Assembly: GCA_051001995.1 (NCBI GenBank)
Contig: JBPCMT010000104.1
Span: 1-6,890 of the forward strand
DNA from: CAWEHQ01 sp051001995
Lineage (GTDB): Bacteria > Actinomycetota > Thermoleophilia > Solirubrobacterales > Thermoleophilaceae
Direction of reading: 5' to 3'
Length of the DNA: 6,890 bases
The notes under the pieces are model-generated. The model was not told the DNA's origin. It did not search any database and worked only from the letters and a program-made list of their open reading frames with translations. Below are positions 1-6,032 of this stretch, piece after piece (position 1 is the stretch's first letter; every line of letters begins with the position of its first letter). Position numbers and translations under genes: made by a program.

Positions 1-217
1 AGCGGTCAAGCCCGATGATCAGATCGCCCTCCCAGTGGCCGGGGACCGCGCGGTCGGCGGCTTCGGCGGGCCGATGGCTGATCATGACCTCGTCGGTGAT
101 GAAGCCCTTGCCGCGCGCGCCGACGCGGGCGCGCGGGACACGCAGCGCCCGGCCGGTGCGCAGGCAGGCGAGCTGCCTGCCGATCGGACTGAGCCTCGCG
201 TTAGCGTGACATCTCAT
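1..217 (-). pseudogene. Chimeric transposase relic: IS481-type N-terminus joined in frame to an IS30-family core, cut by the window edge
   Basis: Read on the minus strand from the ATG at 217-215, the frame is open for 72 residues to base 1. Residues 1-15 (MRCHANARLSPIGRQ) look like the start of IS481-family transposases, which commonly open with a HANA.L.P.GR-like stretch. From about residue 17 the sequence becomes IS30-family: CLRTGRALR, then FITDEVMISHRPAE, then the hallmark PGHWEGDLIIG at about 61-71, whose Asp in EGD is the first catalytic Asp of the IS30 DDE domain. The IS30 N-terminal helix-turn-helix region (more than 100 residues) is absent, as is the rest of the IS481 protein. The switch lies at about 164-178. 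A good Shine-Dalgarno (AAGGAG) stands 7 bases before the ATG and belongs to the IS481 part. The protein is unlikely to be an active transposase. The family calls rest on remembered motifs; the exact junction is an estimate. Confidence 0.7.
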
Positions 218-223
218 CCGGTG

Positions 224-265
224 TCTCCTTGGTGCTGGGGCTTCGCAACCCAGCCTCCAAGGAGG
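224..265 (-). promoter_or_regulatory. Inverted-repeat hairpin covering the IS481-type ribosome-binding site
   Basis: TCCTTGG (226-232) pairs with CCAAGGA (257-263), and GCTGGG (234-239) pairs with CCCAGC (249-254). A small T/CT bulge lies between them and a 9-base loop (240-248) closes the structure. In a minus-strand transcript the AAGGAG of the transposase start at 217 lies inside the stem. Folding would therefore hide the ribosome-binding site, a plausible brake on transposase translation. The pairing is seen directly; the regulatory role is inferred. The right arm also provides an AAGGAGG on the plus strand. Confidence 0.55.
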
Positions 266-270
266 CCCGG

Positions 271-300
271 ATGAACAACGTCCTCAGGAACTACAGCTAG
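271..300 (+). CDS. Possible 9-codon mini-ORF with a strong Shine-Dalgarno
   Basis: ATG at 271 reads MNNVLRNYS and then TAG at 298-300. AAGGAGG (259-265) precedes the ATG by 5 bases, which is close to ideal. The right arm of the hairpin supplies this ribosome-binding site. It could be a leader peptide or chance, since the same repeat creates a Shine-Dalgarno on each strand. After the TAG the frame stays open to a second TAG at 418-420, so it could also be the remnant of a short broken ORF. No homology is recognised. Confidence 0.2.
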   Translation: MNNVLRNYS

Positions 301-398
301 CGGGTCGTCAAGCTTGCGGCAAGGCTGACCTCATGCACGACGACACGACCGCGGGAACGCGCCACGATCACGGCTGCGCACTTGACAAACACCACCAT

Positions 399-457
399 AT
401 TAGACGAGCTGCTTGGACGTTAGGATAGTGTCGTCCGATGAGCGACTGCCGTCTAAT
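399..457. repeat. Nested inverted repeats around the candidate promoter (possible operator)
   Basis: The outer pair is ATTAGACG (399-406) with a perfect reverse complement CGTCTAAT (450-457). The inner pair is TTGGACG (413-419) with CGTCCGA (432-438), 7 pairs including one G-T, around a 12-base loop that contains the candidate -10. The left outer arm contains the candidate -35. This arrangement would suit a dimeric regulator or a cruciform. No regulator gene is present in the window. Confidence 0.4.
401..429 (+). promoter_or_regulatory. Candidate promoter of the four-gene operon
   Basis: TAGACG (401-406) and GATAGT (424-429) each match the housekeeping sigma consensus at 4 of 6 positions and are exactly 17 bases apart. 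A transcript would start near 436 and leave a leader of about 90 bases before the GTG at 529. Nested inverted repeats surround the elements (399-406 with 450-457, and 413-419 with 432-438). A separate TTGACA at 382-387 has no convincing -10 at the right distance. This is a sequence-match prediction only. Confidence 0.4.
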
Positions 458-528
458 CAGAGGTTCTGAGAGCGTGGCGGCGCCCGCTACCGCGCGTCGG
501 GCGACGCGCCTGGAGAAGTAGGTTCAGC

Positions 529-1659
529 GTGCTCGAGCCCGGAGATCTCGATGCTCTCGGCGGCGCCGGCCGCGCCGCGTGGTCGGAGAAGGTCCGGCGG
601 ATCGTCCGCGACGCCGCGAAGCCGGAAGGGCATCTCGTGCTCGCCGCGGACCTCGAGCATGTCCTCGCGACCGAGTGGCCCGGGCTCCCGAGCCGCGTCA
701 CGCGCTGCCTCGGGCGCGACGTCGCGCTGGAGCTCCTCGACCGCCGCGGCGACCACGGAGATGCCGGGCGGCGCGCGCTCCAGGAGGAGTACCTCGAGTG
801 GCGCGTCGTCCGCGACGGCGAGGGCCGGATCGAGCGCCTCGAGTTCACGACCGAGCTCGGCGAGTACTGGCGCACGTTCGCATCCCACGAGCCCGAGGCG
901 CTGCTCGAGACGGTCGCGGGCTTCGCGGGTGCGAGCCGCATCGACCCGTCGCACGTCTTCGGCACCTGCGACCCCTTCGACTCCTCACCCGAGGAGCGCG
1001 AGGCGGGCTTCGCCGCGACGATGATCGACCCGACCGGCGCTCGCAGCCCGTACAACAGCGGTGCCCGGGCAATCTGCTGCCTCGTGCAGCCGACGAACAC
1101 CCTGACCGGCCTCGCGAAGCTGACCGCGGCAGCGTCCGTGCCGCACGCCTACGAAGACGCGCCATGCCTGCGAGCGGGCGACGTTCTCGCCCGGCTCGAC
1201 TCCGGCATCGGGGCGCGCTCCAGCGACCCGCTGCTCGTCGAACGGCTCGCCCGCCTCGCCTGGGACGGCCGCATCGTCGCTTTCGACGACCCGATCGGCG
1301 TGTACCTCCGCGGCGTCCAGCACGCGCGCCTCCGCACCCCTGGCGGCGACATCGTGCCGCCCGAGTGGTTCGCGCTGTCGCGCGGGGGCCCCGCCGTCGA
1401 CGGGCGGGCTCGCCACCAGCGCGCCGTGTTCGAGGTGCCCCCCGGCGAGGGCCTCTGCGTGAGCGACCTCATCGACGCCGCCACCGAGGAGCCGATCAGG
1501 TACGGCGGGCAGATCGCGGACCTGCTCCAGGTCGTGCTGTACGTGCGCATGAGCGATACCGGCGCGCGCCCCCCGGAGGCCGTTCGGGCAGCCCCCGCCG
1601 CGCCCGGCGATGTGTGCACGGACGTCGCGGCCGCGGCTTCGCAGCTGGAGGCGGCGTGA
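529..1659 (+). CDS. Uncharacterised protein A1, first gene of the DyP operon, paralogue of the fourth gene
   Basis: This is a 376-residue protein of unknown function. The GTG at 529 is the only sensible start: the frame is open back to a TAA at 454 but contains no other ATG, GTG or TTG there, and GGAGAA lies at 512-517. It is a clear paralogue of the gene at 4344. Shared blocks include AGR..W (13-18), LQEEYLEW (84-91) followed by V.RD..G, EFTTELGEY (105-113), YNSGA (175-179), QPTNTL (187-192), SDP (232-234), FEVPPG.G (301-308) and PIRYGGQIA (322-330). It differs from its partner by a Cys pair (183-184) just before QPTNTL, loss of the RCG block, and an Ala/Pro-rich tail (about 344-376) likely to be disordered. 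There is no signal peptide, membrane helix or recognised cofactor motif, so it is probably cytoplasmic. Its last bases overlap the DyP peroxidase start (GTGA), implying translational coupling. I know of no assigned function; a partner or non-catalytic subunit role is a guess. Confidence 0.85.
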   Translation: MLEPGDLDALGGAGRAAWSEKVRRIVRDAAKPEGHLVLAADLEHVLATEWPGLPSRVTRCLGRDVALELLDRRGDHGDAGRRALQEEYLEWRVVRDGEGRIERLEFTTELGEYWRTFASHEPEALLETVAGFAGASRIDPSHVFGTCDPFDSSPEEREAGFAATMIDPTGARSPYNSGARAICCLVQPTNTLTGLAKLTAAASVPHAYEDAPCLRAGDVLARLDSGIGARSSDPLLVERLARLAWDGRIVAFDDPIGVYLRGVQHARLRTPGGDIVPPEWFALSRGGPAVDGRARHQRAVFEVPPGEGLCVSDLIDAATEEPIRYGGQIADLLQVVLYVRMSDTGARPPEAVRAAPAAPGDVCTDVAAAASQLEAA

Positions 1660-2744
1660 CGGCGGCGGCCGAGCGCCTGCAGCCCGGCCTCTACCATGGC
1701 GCCGGCCGCCGGCCGCCGCCGGCGTATCGCCTGCTGCTGGTCAACGTCCGCGCGGGGACGCCACCGGCCGCTGCCCAGGACGCCCTCCACCGGGTCCTCG
1801 CCTCGCTCGACGGCACGCTCGCTGAGGCGCCCGACCTCTACGAGGGCACGGAGGCGCTCGTCGGCTACGGCCGCCGCCTCTTCGCGCACGAGGCGCGTCT
1901 CACCGACGTGCCGCGGCCGCACCACCTCGCCTTCCTCGACCAGCGCGTCGCGGCTTTCCCGTCATTGCCGTGGGCGCGCGAGCCGCCGTCGAACCGCGCC
2001 GAAGCCGACATCGCGCTGCAGCTCACCGGACCCAACGACGCCGCTGTCGGCTGCGCCGCGGTCGAGGTCGCCGACCGGATCGCGGCCGATGAGCTTCCGC
2101 TCGACCCGGTCGGCCTCTTCAGCGGCTTCGCCCGGCCCGACGGGCGGGGGTGGCTCGGCTTCCACGACGGGGTGAGCAACCTCCCGTCGGAGCAGCGGCC
2201 CGAGGCGGTCACGGCCATGGGCGAGCCTGCGTGGATGGCCGGCGGGACCTACATGACATTCCTGCGGTTGCGCATCGACCTCAGGCGCTGGCGCGCGCTG
2301 CCTCTCGAGCACCAGGAGAAGCTAGTCGGCCGCAGCCGCGACAGCGGGCGCCCTCTCGACGCCCTCGGAGGGGAGGAAGCATTCCGCGATCCCCCGGAGA
2401 CGACGAGCCGCGAGCTCGAGCTCTCCCACGTCCACCGTGCGAACCAGAGCCGGGCCTCACCCGCGGCACCCGCCGCGCTACGGATCTACCGCCAGGGCTA
2501 CGACTTCCTCGATGCGATCGCCCCGGACGGCCCCGAGCTCGGCCTGAACTTCATCAGCTTCCAGGCCGACCTCGCGACCGTGCAGCACCTGCTCCACCTG
2601 CCGGGATGGCTCGGCGATGTCAACTTCGGCGGCCCGCCCGGGTCGCCGAGCTTCATCACGCTGGCCGACGGCGGCTTCTACGCGGTTCCACCACGTGCCG
2701 AGCCGTTCCCCGGCGCGTGCCTCTTCACGAAAGGATCCCGATGA
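1656..2744 (+). CDS. DyP-type haem peroxidase
   Basis: A dye-decolorizing-type peroxidase (362 aa) expected to bind haem b and use hydrogen peroxide to oxidise a substrate. The motifs fall in family order: the GxxDG signature GFHDGVSN (168-175) with catalytic Asp171, GGTYMTFLRLRIDL (196-209), SHVHRAN (257-263) with His258 as the likely proximal haem ligand, IYRQGYDF (277-284) with Arg279 as distal Arg, and GLNFISFQADL (296-306). The His258-Arg279 distance of 21 matches the known spacing in fungal DyP (His308/Arg329). The GTG at 1656 is chosen over an open frame reaching back to 579 because the LQPGLYHG start is family-like, GGAGG stands at 1647-1651, and the start overlaps the previous stop by 4 bases. 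There is no twin-arginine or Sec signal, so it should be cytoplasmic. It ends PGACLFTKGSR, without the encapsulin-targeting tail of cargo DyPs. Its physiological substrate is unknown and probably linked to the three uncharacterised partners. Confidence 0.93.
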   Translation: MTAAAERLQPGLYHGAGRRPPPAYRLLLVNVRAGTPPAAAQDALHRVLASLDGTLAEAPDLYEGTEALVGYGRRLFAHEARLTDVPRPHHLAFLDQRVAAFPSLPWAREPPSNRAEADIALQLTGPNDAAVGCAAVEVADRIAADELPLDPVGLFSGFARPDGRGWLGFHDGVSNLPSEQRPEAVTAMGEPAWMAGGTYMTFLRLRIDLRRWRALPLEHQEKLVGRSRDSGRPLDALGGEEAFRDPPETTSRELELSHVHRANQSRASPAAPAALRIYRQGYDFLDAIAPDGPELGLNFISFQADLATVQHLLHLPGWLGDVNFGGPPGSPSFITLADGGFYAVPPRAEPFPGACLFTKGSR

Positions 2745-4342
2745 GCACCAGTCCCGTTGTCGACGAGACCTGCAACGCGTTCAACTCGGCGCGCAACGAC
2801 CTGGATCCGTCGATCCTCCACCGCTTCGTCGTCGGCGATCCAGAGGGCCCGAGGGCGCTCTCGCCCGACGAGATCGCCGCCGAGCTCGGCGACCCGTTCG
2901 CCAGCCTCCTGCTGGCCGCCGGGCGCTTCCCGAAGACCGCGGACGAGCTGCTCGCGACCATCGACGAAGTGACGCCCGACGACGACCCGCTGCGCAAGCA
3001 GATGTCCTTCCTGCTCGGCGAAGGCAGCCAGCTTCCGGGCGGTCCCGACGCGCCCGGCACCAACCGCGGCATGCGCTTCCTTGTCACCCGCGGCAGCGCA
3101 CCCGACATCGACCTCCTCATCAGCGCGTCGTTCCCGGATAGCGGCCTCGTCGAGGTGATGGCCTGGGACCGCCGCGCCGGTGGCTTCAACTACTACCGCA
3201 ATGCCGTCGGCGAGCGCGGCGCGTGGGCGTTCGCGGGCAACGCCCGCGACGCGCTCGATCCCCCGACCAAGGGCAAAGGGCCCTTCGAGAGCCACCCGAC
3301 GGGAAGCCTCCTGATGAAGGAGCTGAAGTTCCCCTGGCTGCACTGGCACTCGCCCGCGGTGAACATCTTCCCCGAGGCGTTCGACACCGGCGACCGGCGC
3401 GTCGCGCACCGATGGTTTCAGGAGAAGCTCGGCGCAGACGTCGCCGAGCTGTCCGTGGCGATCCCGAGCATCGACCGCTGGACCGCCGTCCGCTTCGACG
3501 CGGCCATCCTCGCGGGCGGCGCCGTCGCCGACCCGCGCCGCATCGTCGAGCAGGTCGTGACGACGCCGACGGTGAACCTCACCACCAGCAACACCGCTTC
3601 GGGCGCCGTGACGACCGGCGACGCCGTGGACCTGCCGGCGACGTTCTTCCTCGACGTCGACGCGCTCTGCGGCCCCCAGCTGGACCTCGAGCCGCCGCCC
3701 CCCTTCGCGGTCTCCGGAGAGCACTACCTAGCGGCGCTCGCGCAGTTCCGGTCCGCCCTCGTCGACCGCGGCTCCGGCTTCCGCCATCCGGCCGACGAGG
3801 ACCAGTTCGCCGACACGCACTTCGCGTTCGCCGTACCGGAGCGGGCGTTCGAGGACCAGGCGACGCTCCGCGAGGCGATCGCCCGTGGCCTACTGACGCC
3901 TCGCCTCGCGGCCGCCCTGCTGATGGTCGACTTCCCGAACCCCGTGTTCTCCGCCCGGCGAACCGCCCTCTTCGCACACGCGCCAGCCGACGCTCCAGAC
4001 GCGAGCGCCTACTCGGCGCGCTACGCCGACGCCGTCCTCGCGGCGGCCGACGCGGCCGGAGACGGAAGCCCCGAGCGCGAGTTCGCGGATCTCTGGGGTG
4101 CGGGCGAGAGCTTCGTCGCCGCCTTCAACCAGCGGCTGATGCCCTACTACGAGGCGCTCACCGCGCGCCTCGCGACGCGCGAGGGATACTTCGGCATCGT
4201 CCGTCTCGCCGAGTCGCGCCGTCAGGGCGTCCGCACTCTGCCGATTGGCAGCGAGTTCGACCTCCTGTTCGCGACCCTCCGCGACGACGCCGCGCCGCGG
4301 CCGCTGCGCATGACCCCCACCGCCACGATCGAGGAGGCCTGA
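2741..4342 (+). CDS. Uncharacterised protein B, DyP-operon partner with a His/Trp-rich block
   Basis: A 533-residue protein of unknown function. The ATG at 2741 overlaps the DyP stop (ATGA) with AAAGGA 5 bases upstream; the longer frame back to 2150 is only open because of high GC. Features in order: an acidic N-terminal region (about 1-110), a block rich in aromatic and His residues at about 148-213 (FNYYRN, then WAFAGNARDAL, GKGPFESH ending at His185, MKELKFPWLHWHS with His201 and His203, and NIFPEAF), a Thr/Ser-rich linker (about 272-300), and a C-terminal region with DTHFAF (358-363), LLTPRLAAALLMVDFPNPVFSA within 384-405, and a helical end. The dense conserved-looking His/Trp block suggests a metal or cofactor site or a redox-modified segment, but that is inference. 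There is no signal peptide or membrane helix. I remember similar motifs only from unannotated bacterial proteins and can assign no fold. Confidence 0.87.
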   Translation: MSTSPVVDETCNAFNSARNDLDPSILHRFVVGDPEGPRALSPDEIAAELGDPFASLLLAAGRFPKTADELLATIDEVTPDDDPLRKQMSFLLGEGSQLPGGPDAPGTNRGMRFLVTRGSAPDIDLLISASFPDSGLVEVMAWDRRAGGFNYYRNAVGERGAWAFAGNARDALDPPTKGKGPFESHPTGSLLMKELKFPWLHWHSPAVNIFPEAFDTGDRRVAHRWFQEKLGADVAELSVAIPSIDRWTAVRFDAAILAGGAVADPRRIVEQVVTTPTVNLTTSNTASGAVTTGDAVDLPATFFLDVDALCGPQLDLEPPPPFAVSGEHYLAALAQFRSALVDRGSGFRHPADEDQFADTHFAFAVPERAFEDQATLREAIARGLLTPRLAAALLMVDFPNPVFSARRTALFAHAPADAPDASAYSARYADAVLAAADAAGDGSPEREFADLWGAGESFVAAFNQRLMPYYEALTARLATREGYFGIVRLAESRRQGVRTLPIGSEFDLLFATLRDDAAPRPLRMTPTATIEEA

Positions 4343-4343
4343 G

Positions 4344-5336
4344 ATGCCGCTGCTCGAGCAGTTCGACCCGCCCGGCAACGTCGACGATTTGTCGCCGGCC
4401 GGGCGCCAGACATGGAGCCGCACCGTCCACGACGTGTTCGGCAAGTTCACGGCGGCGCACCCGCAGTTCGTCGATCCGACGCAGACCGACATCCCCGACG
4501 ACGCCGCCATCCGTCCCGTCTCGTGGAGCGCGTTCCCGGCGACGCAGCGCCTCGGCACGCCGGAACAGCGGTGGGCGCGCGTCGATGCCGACCGCGACCT
4601 CCAGGACGAGTATTGCGAGTGGAGCGTGGCGCGCGACGACGGCGGCAAGGTCATCCGCGTCACGTTCACGAGCGAGACGCCCGAGTACTACGCGCACCTC
4701 CTCGGCGCGGACGAGGACGTCGCGCTCAGCCTCTACGACGAGCTCGCTGGGGATCGTCCGTTACGCCAGGATCTCCTCGACGACGGTGGCGTCTACCACG
4801 CGGGCAACGCGTTCAACGCGCGCGTGGACGGGCCAATCGTCCACCTCTCGCAGCCCAGTAACACTCTCGAGGCCGCGGTGCGGCTGGCCGCCGAGGCCAC
4901 CGTCCTGCGGGAGCGCGAGGGGCGGCCGGTGACCGACCAGCAGGATCTCGTGAGATGCGGCGCTCTCGGCGACCACCGCCGCCACAGCGATCCCCAGATC
5001 GCGGCGGCGGTGAACAACCTCGCGGCGGAGGGCCGCGAGATCACGCTCGCCGCACCACCTGGCCTCTACATCACGGGCCTCATCACGAACGGCGTCAAGA
5101 CGCCGGACGGGGCCGACCCGAAGCGTTTCTGGTCCGTCGAGCGCGGCGATGCGCGGAACATTGTGCGTGCGCGCTTTGAGGTCCCGCCGGGCCACGGCTA
5201 CGTCGCGGGTGACGTCATGGTGGGGGATCGCCCGCTCGCGTTCGGCGGCCAGCTCGCCGAGCGCGTTGGCGTTGGCCTCAAGATTGTCTCCTACCCCGCC
5301 GGCCACCGGCCCGAGCGCCGCCCCTGCGAGGCGTAA
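4344..5336 (+). CDS. Uncharacterised protein A2, last gene of the DyP operon, paralogue of the first gene
   Basis: A 330-residue protein of unknown function, separated from the previous stop by one base. GAGGAGG (4331-4337) stands 6 bases before the ATG and overlaps the end of the preceding gene. It shares with protein A1 the blocks AGR..W (19-24), LQDEYCEW (86-93) followed by VARD..G, TFTSETPEYY (107-116), HLSQPSNTL (167-175), SDP (215-217), PPGLYI (238-243), FEVPPGHG (278-285) and FGGQLAE (300-306). It keeps potential ligands that A1 lacks: Cys91 in EYCEW, His152, His168, an RCG at 204-206, and GDHRRHSDP (209-217). It may therefore be the functional member while A1 is a diverged partner; that is inference. 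No signal peptide, membrane helix or known domain is visible. The protein ends with a short Arg/Pro-rich tail. No convincing terminator follows. Confidence 0.87.
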   Translation: MPLLEQFDPPGNVDDLSPAGRQTWSRTVHDVFGKFTAAHPQFVDPTQTDIPDDAAIRPVSWSAFPATQRLGTPEQRWARVDADRDLQDEYCEWSVARDDGGKVIRVTFTSETPEYYAHLLGADEDVALSLYDELAGDRPLRQDLLDDGGVYHAGNAFNARVDGPIVHLSQPSNTLEAAVRLAAEATVLREREGRPVTDQQDLVRCGALGDHRRHSDPQIAAAVNNLAAEGREITLAAPPGLYITGLITNGVKTPDGADPKRFWSVERGDARNIVRARFEVPPGHGYVAGDVMVGDRPLAFGGQLAERVGVGLKIVSYPAGHRPERRPCEA

Positions 5337-5386
5337 CGTGCCCCTCCAGTCGGGCAGGTAGTGCTCGGTGGATGACGCGTGTCGCA

Positions 5387-5707
5387 TCAAGTGGTGGCCT
5401 GGAGCGCGCGGCCGATGCATCTGCCGCCGAAGCGCGGCCACGGCCGGCGCTGTCGATGCCGGCGCCGTCGCTGGGGTCCACGCTGACACCGTGACGTCCG
5501 CCCGAGCTCCTCCTCGAACCTCGACCAAGGTCGGGCTCTTGCGTGAAGGCAATGATCGCGAGCGCAGATGTCGAGCGCCGCGTCAAAGGCCTCGAGCTGA
5601 GACCAGAGGGTCTTCACGGCCTGCAGGTAGAACAGCTCGTCCACCGTCATCACGCCGCCGTGCGGACAGGCTACGCGCGACTGCTGGGATGGCGAGCGAA
5701 ACAACAC
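5387..5707 (-). pseudogene. Possible decayed gene fragment on the minus strand
   Basis: On the minus strand about 45 codons have strongly G/C-ending, coding-like usage and a normal-looking product: SRVACPHGGV followed by MTVDELFYLQAVKTLW and SQLEAFDAALDI. After about 5555 the frame turns Arg-rich and G/C at third positions passes to other frames, as expected after a frameshift or decay. An internal ATG at 5650 is possible but has no good Shine-Dalgarno. The ACPHGG segment recalls a motif in PAAR-like uncharacterised proteins, but six residues do not support a call. It could also be chance in high-GC DNA. Confidence 0.25.
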
Positions 5708-5957
5708 CTCGGAGTCTCATCGTGCACGGCTGAAGGCCTGCCTCTCGTGCCGGCGGAAGCATCTCTCGCGACCGGATGGCTCGCGGGCCGGCCGGCCGCT
5801 CAGCTGGACATGCCCCGTCGGTCGGCGCGATCAGGGACGGTCCTCCCGGGCGTCGCGTGGTCCTGCGTCTGGTCGCCGAGCTGAGTCGGCCGTAGCAACC
5901 GTCCACGGCGCCGACGTCGTCGACGCCGACCGCAGCCATATCTGATCATGAGGCGGA

Positions 5958-5997
5958 CAGCGGGTCCTCGAGTACAGGTATTCCCAAGGTCCCGCTG
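5958..5997. repeat. Imperfect inverted repeat, 11-base arms with 18-base loop
   Basis: CAGCGGGTCCT (5958-5968) and AGGTCCCGCTG (5987-5997) pair at 10 of 11 positions, with one T-T mismatch. No T run follows on either strand, so a classical intrinsic terminator is unlikely. It lies about 35 bases outside the proposed IS1380 end and could be a binding site or remnant of another element's end. Confidence 0.35.
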
Positions 5998-6032
5998 GGG
6001 ACGACACCCGACCATCCGTCGTGGAGCACTAG

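Larger units (their letters stand above)
179..400 (-). mobile_element. 5' leader end of an IS481-like element (relic)
   Basis: This stretch holds the start codon, ribosome-binding hairpin and upstream leader that belong with the IS481-like N-terminus at 217. No plus-strand gene of useful length is visible in it. The outer end is probably near 380-400, where the minus strand reads GGTGGTGTTTGTCAAGTGCG, which resembles ends of actinobacterial IS481 copies from memory. The other end is lost to the IS30 join, so the terminal inverted repeat cannot be confirmed here and the boundary is approximate. Confidence 0.4.
5337..6032. other. Region after the operon, without a convincing gene
   Basis: Open frames here are scattered and shift between strands, and their products are Arg/Ala/Ser-rich shadows. 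I see no rRNA or tRNA and no GC hairpin followed by a T run that would serve as an operon terminator. Two things stand out and are listed separately: a minus-strand stretch with coding-like codon use near 5560-5690, and an inverted repeat at 5958-5997. The region may be decayed sequence between the operon and the IS1380 element. Confidence 0.5.

Noticed and set aside
579..1655. Long N-terminal extension of the DyP reading frame
   Set aside because: The frame is open only because of high GC. Its product is Arg/Pro-rich, it overlaps protein A1 completely, and the GTG at 1656 with its ribosome-binding site and 4-base overlap explains the DyP start.
2150..2740. Upstream extension of the protein B frame
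   Set aside because: It overlaps the conserved DyP motifs in another frame and is Arg/Pro-rich. The ATG at 2741 has a proper ribosome-binding site.
2678..3724. 348-residue minus-strand open frame opposite protein B
   Set aside because: Typical antisense shadow in high-GC DNA, Arg/Gly/Val-rich with no recognisable motif.
3223..4932. 569-residue plus-strand open frame across proteins B and A2
   Set aside because: Shadow frame with low-complexity Arg-rich product; the overlapping frames have family-like paralogous motifs and ribosome-binding sites.
529..5336. Encapsulin nanocompartment system with DyP cargo
   Set aside because: Neither protein A nor protein B resembles encapsulin in length or motifs, and the DyP lacks a targeting tail.
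5441..5475. GC-rich palindromic stretch as an operon terminator
   Set aside because: Short stems (5-6 bp) with long loops and no T run; such GC palindromes are common in this DNA.
4761..5552. 263-residue minus-strand open frame opposite the end of protein A2
   Set aside because: Mostly antisense to a convincing gene; only its upstream part beyond 5340 is outside A2 and has no motif.
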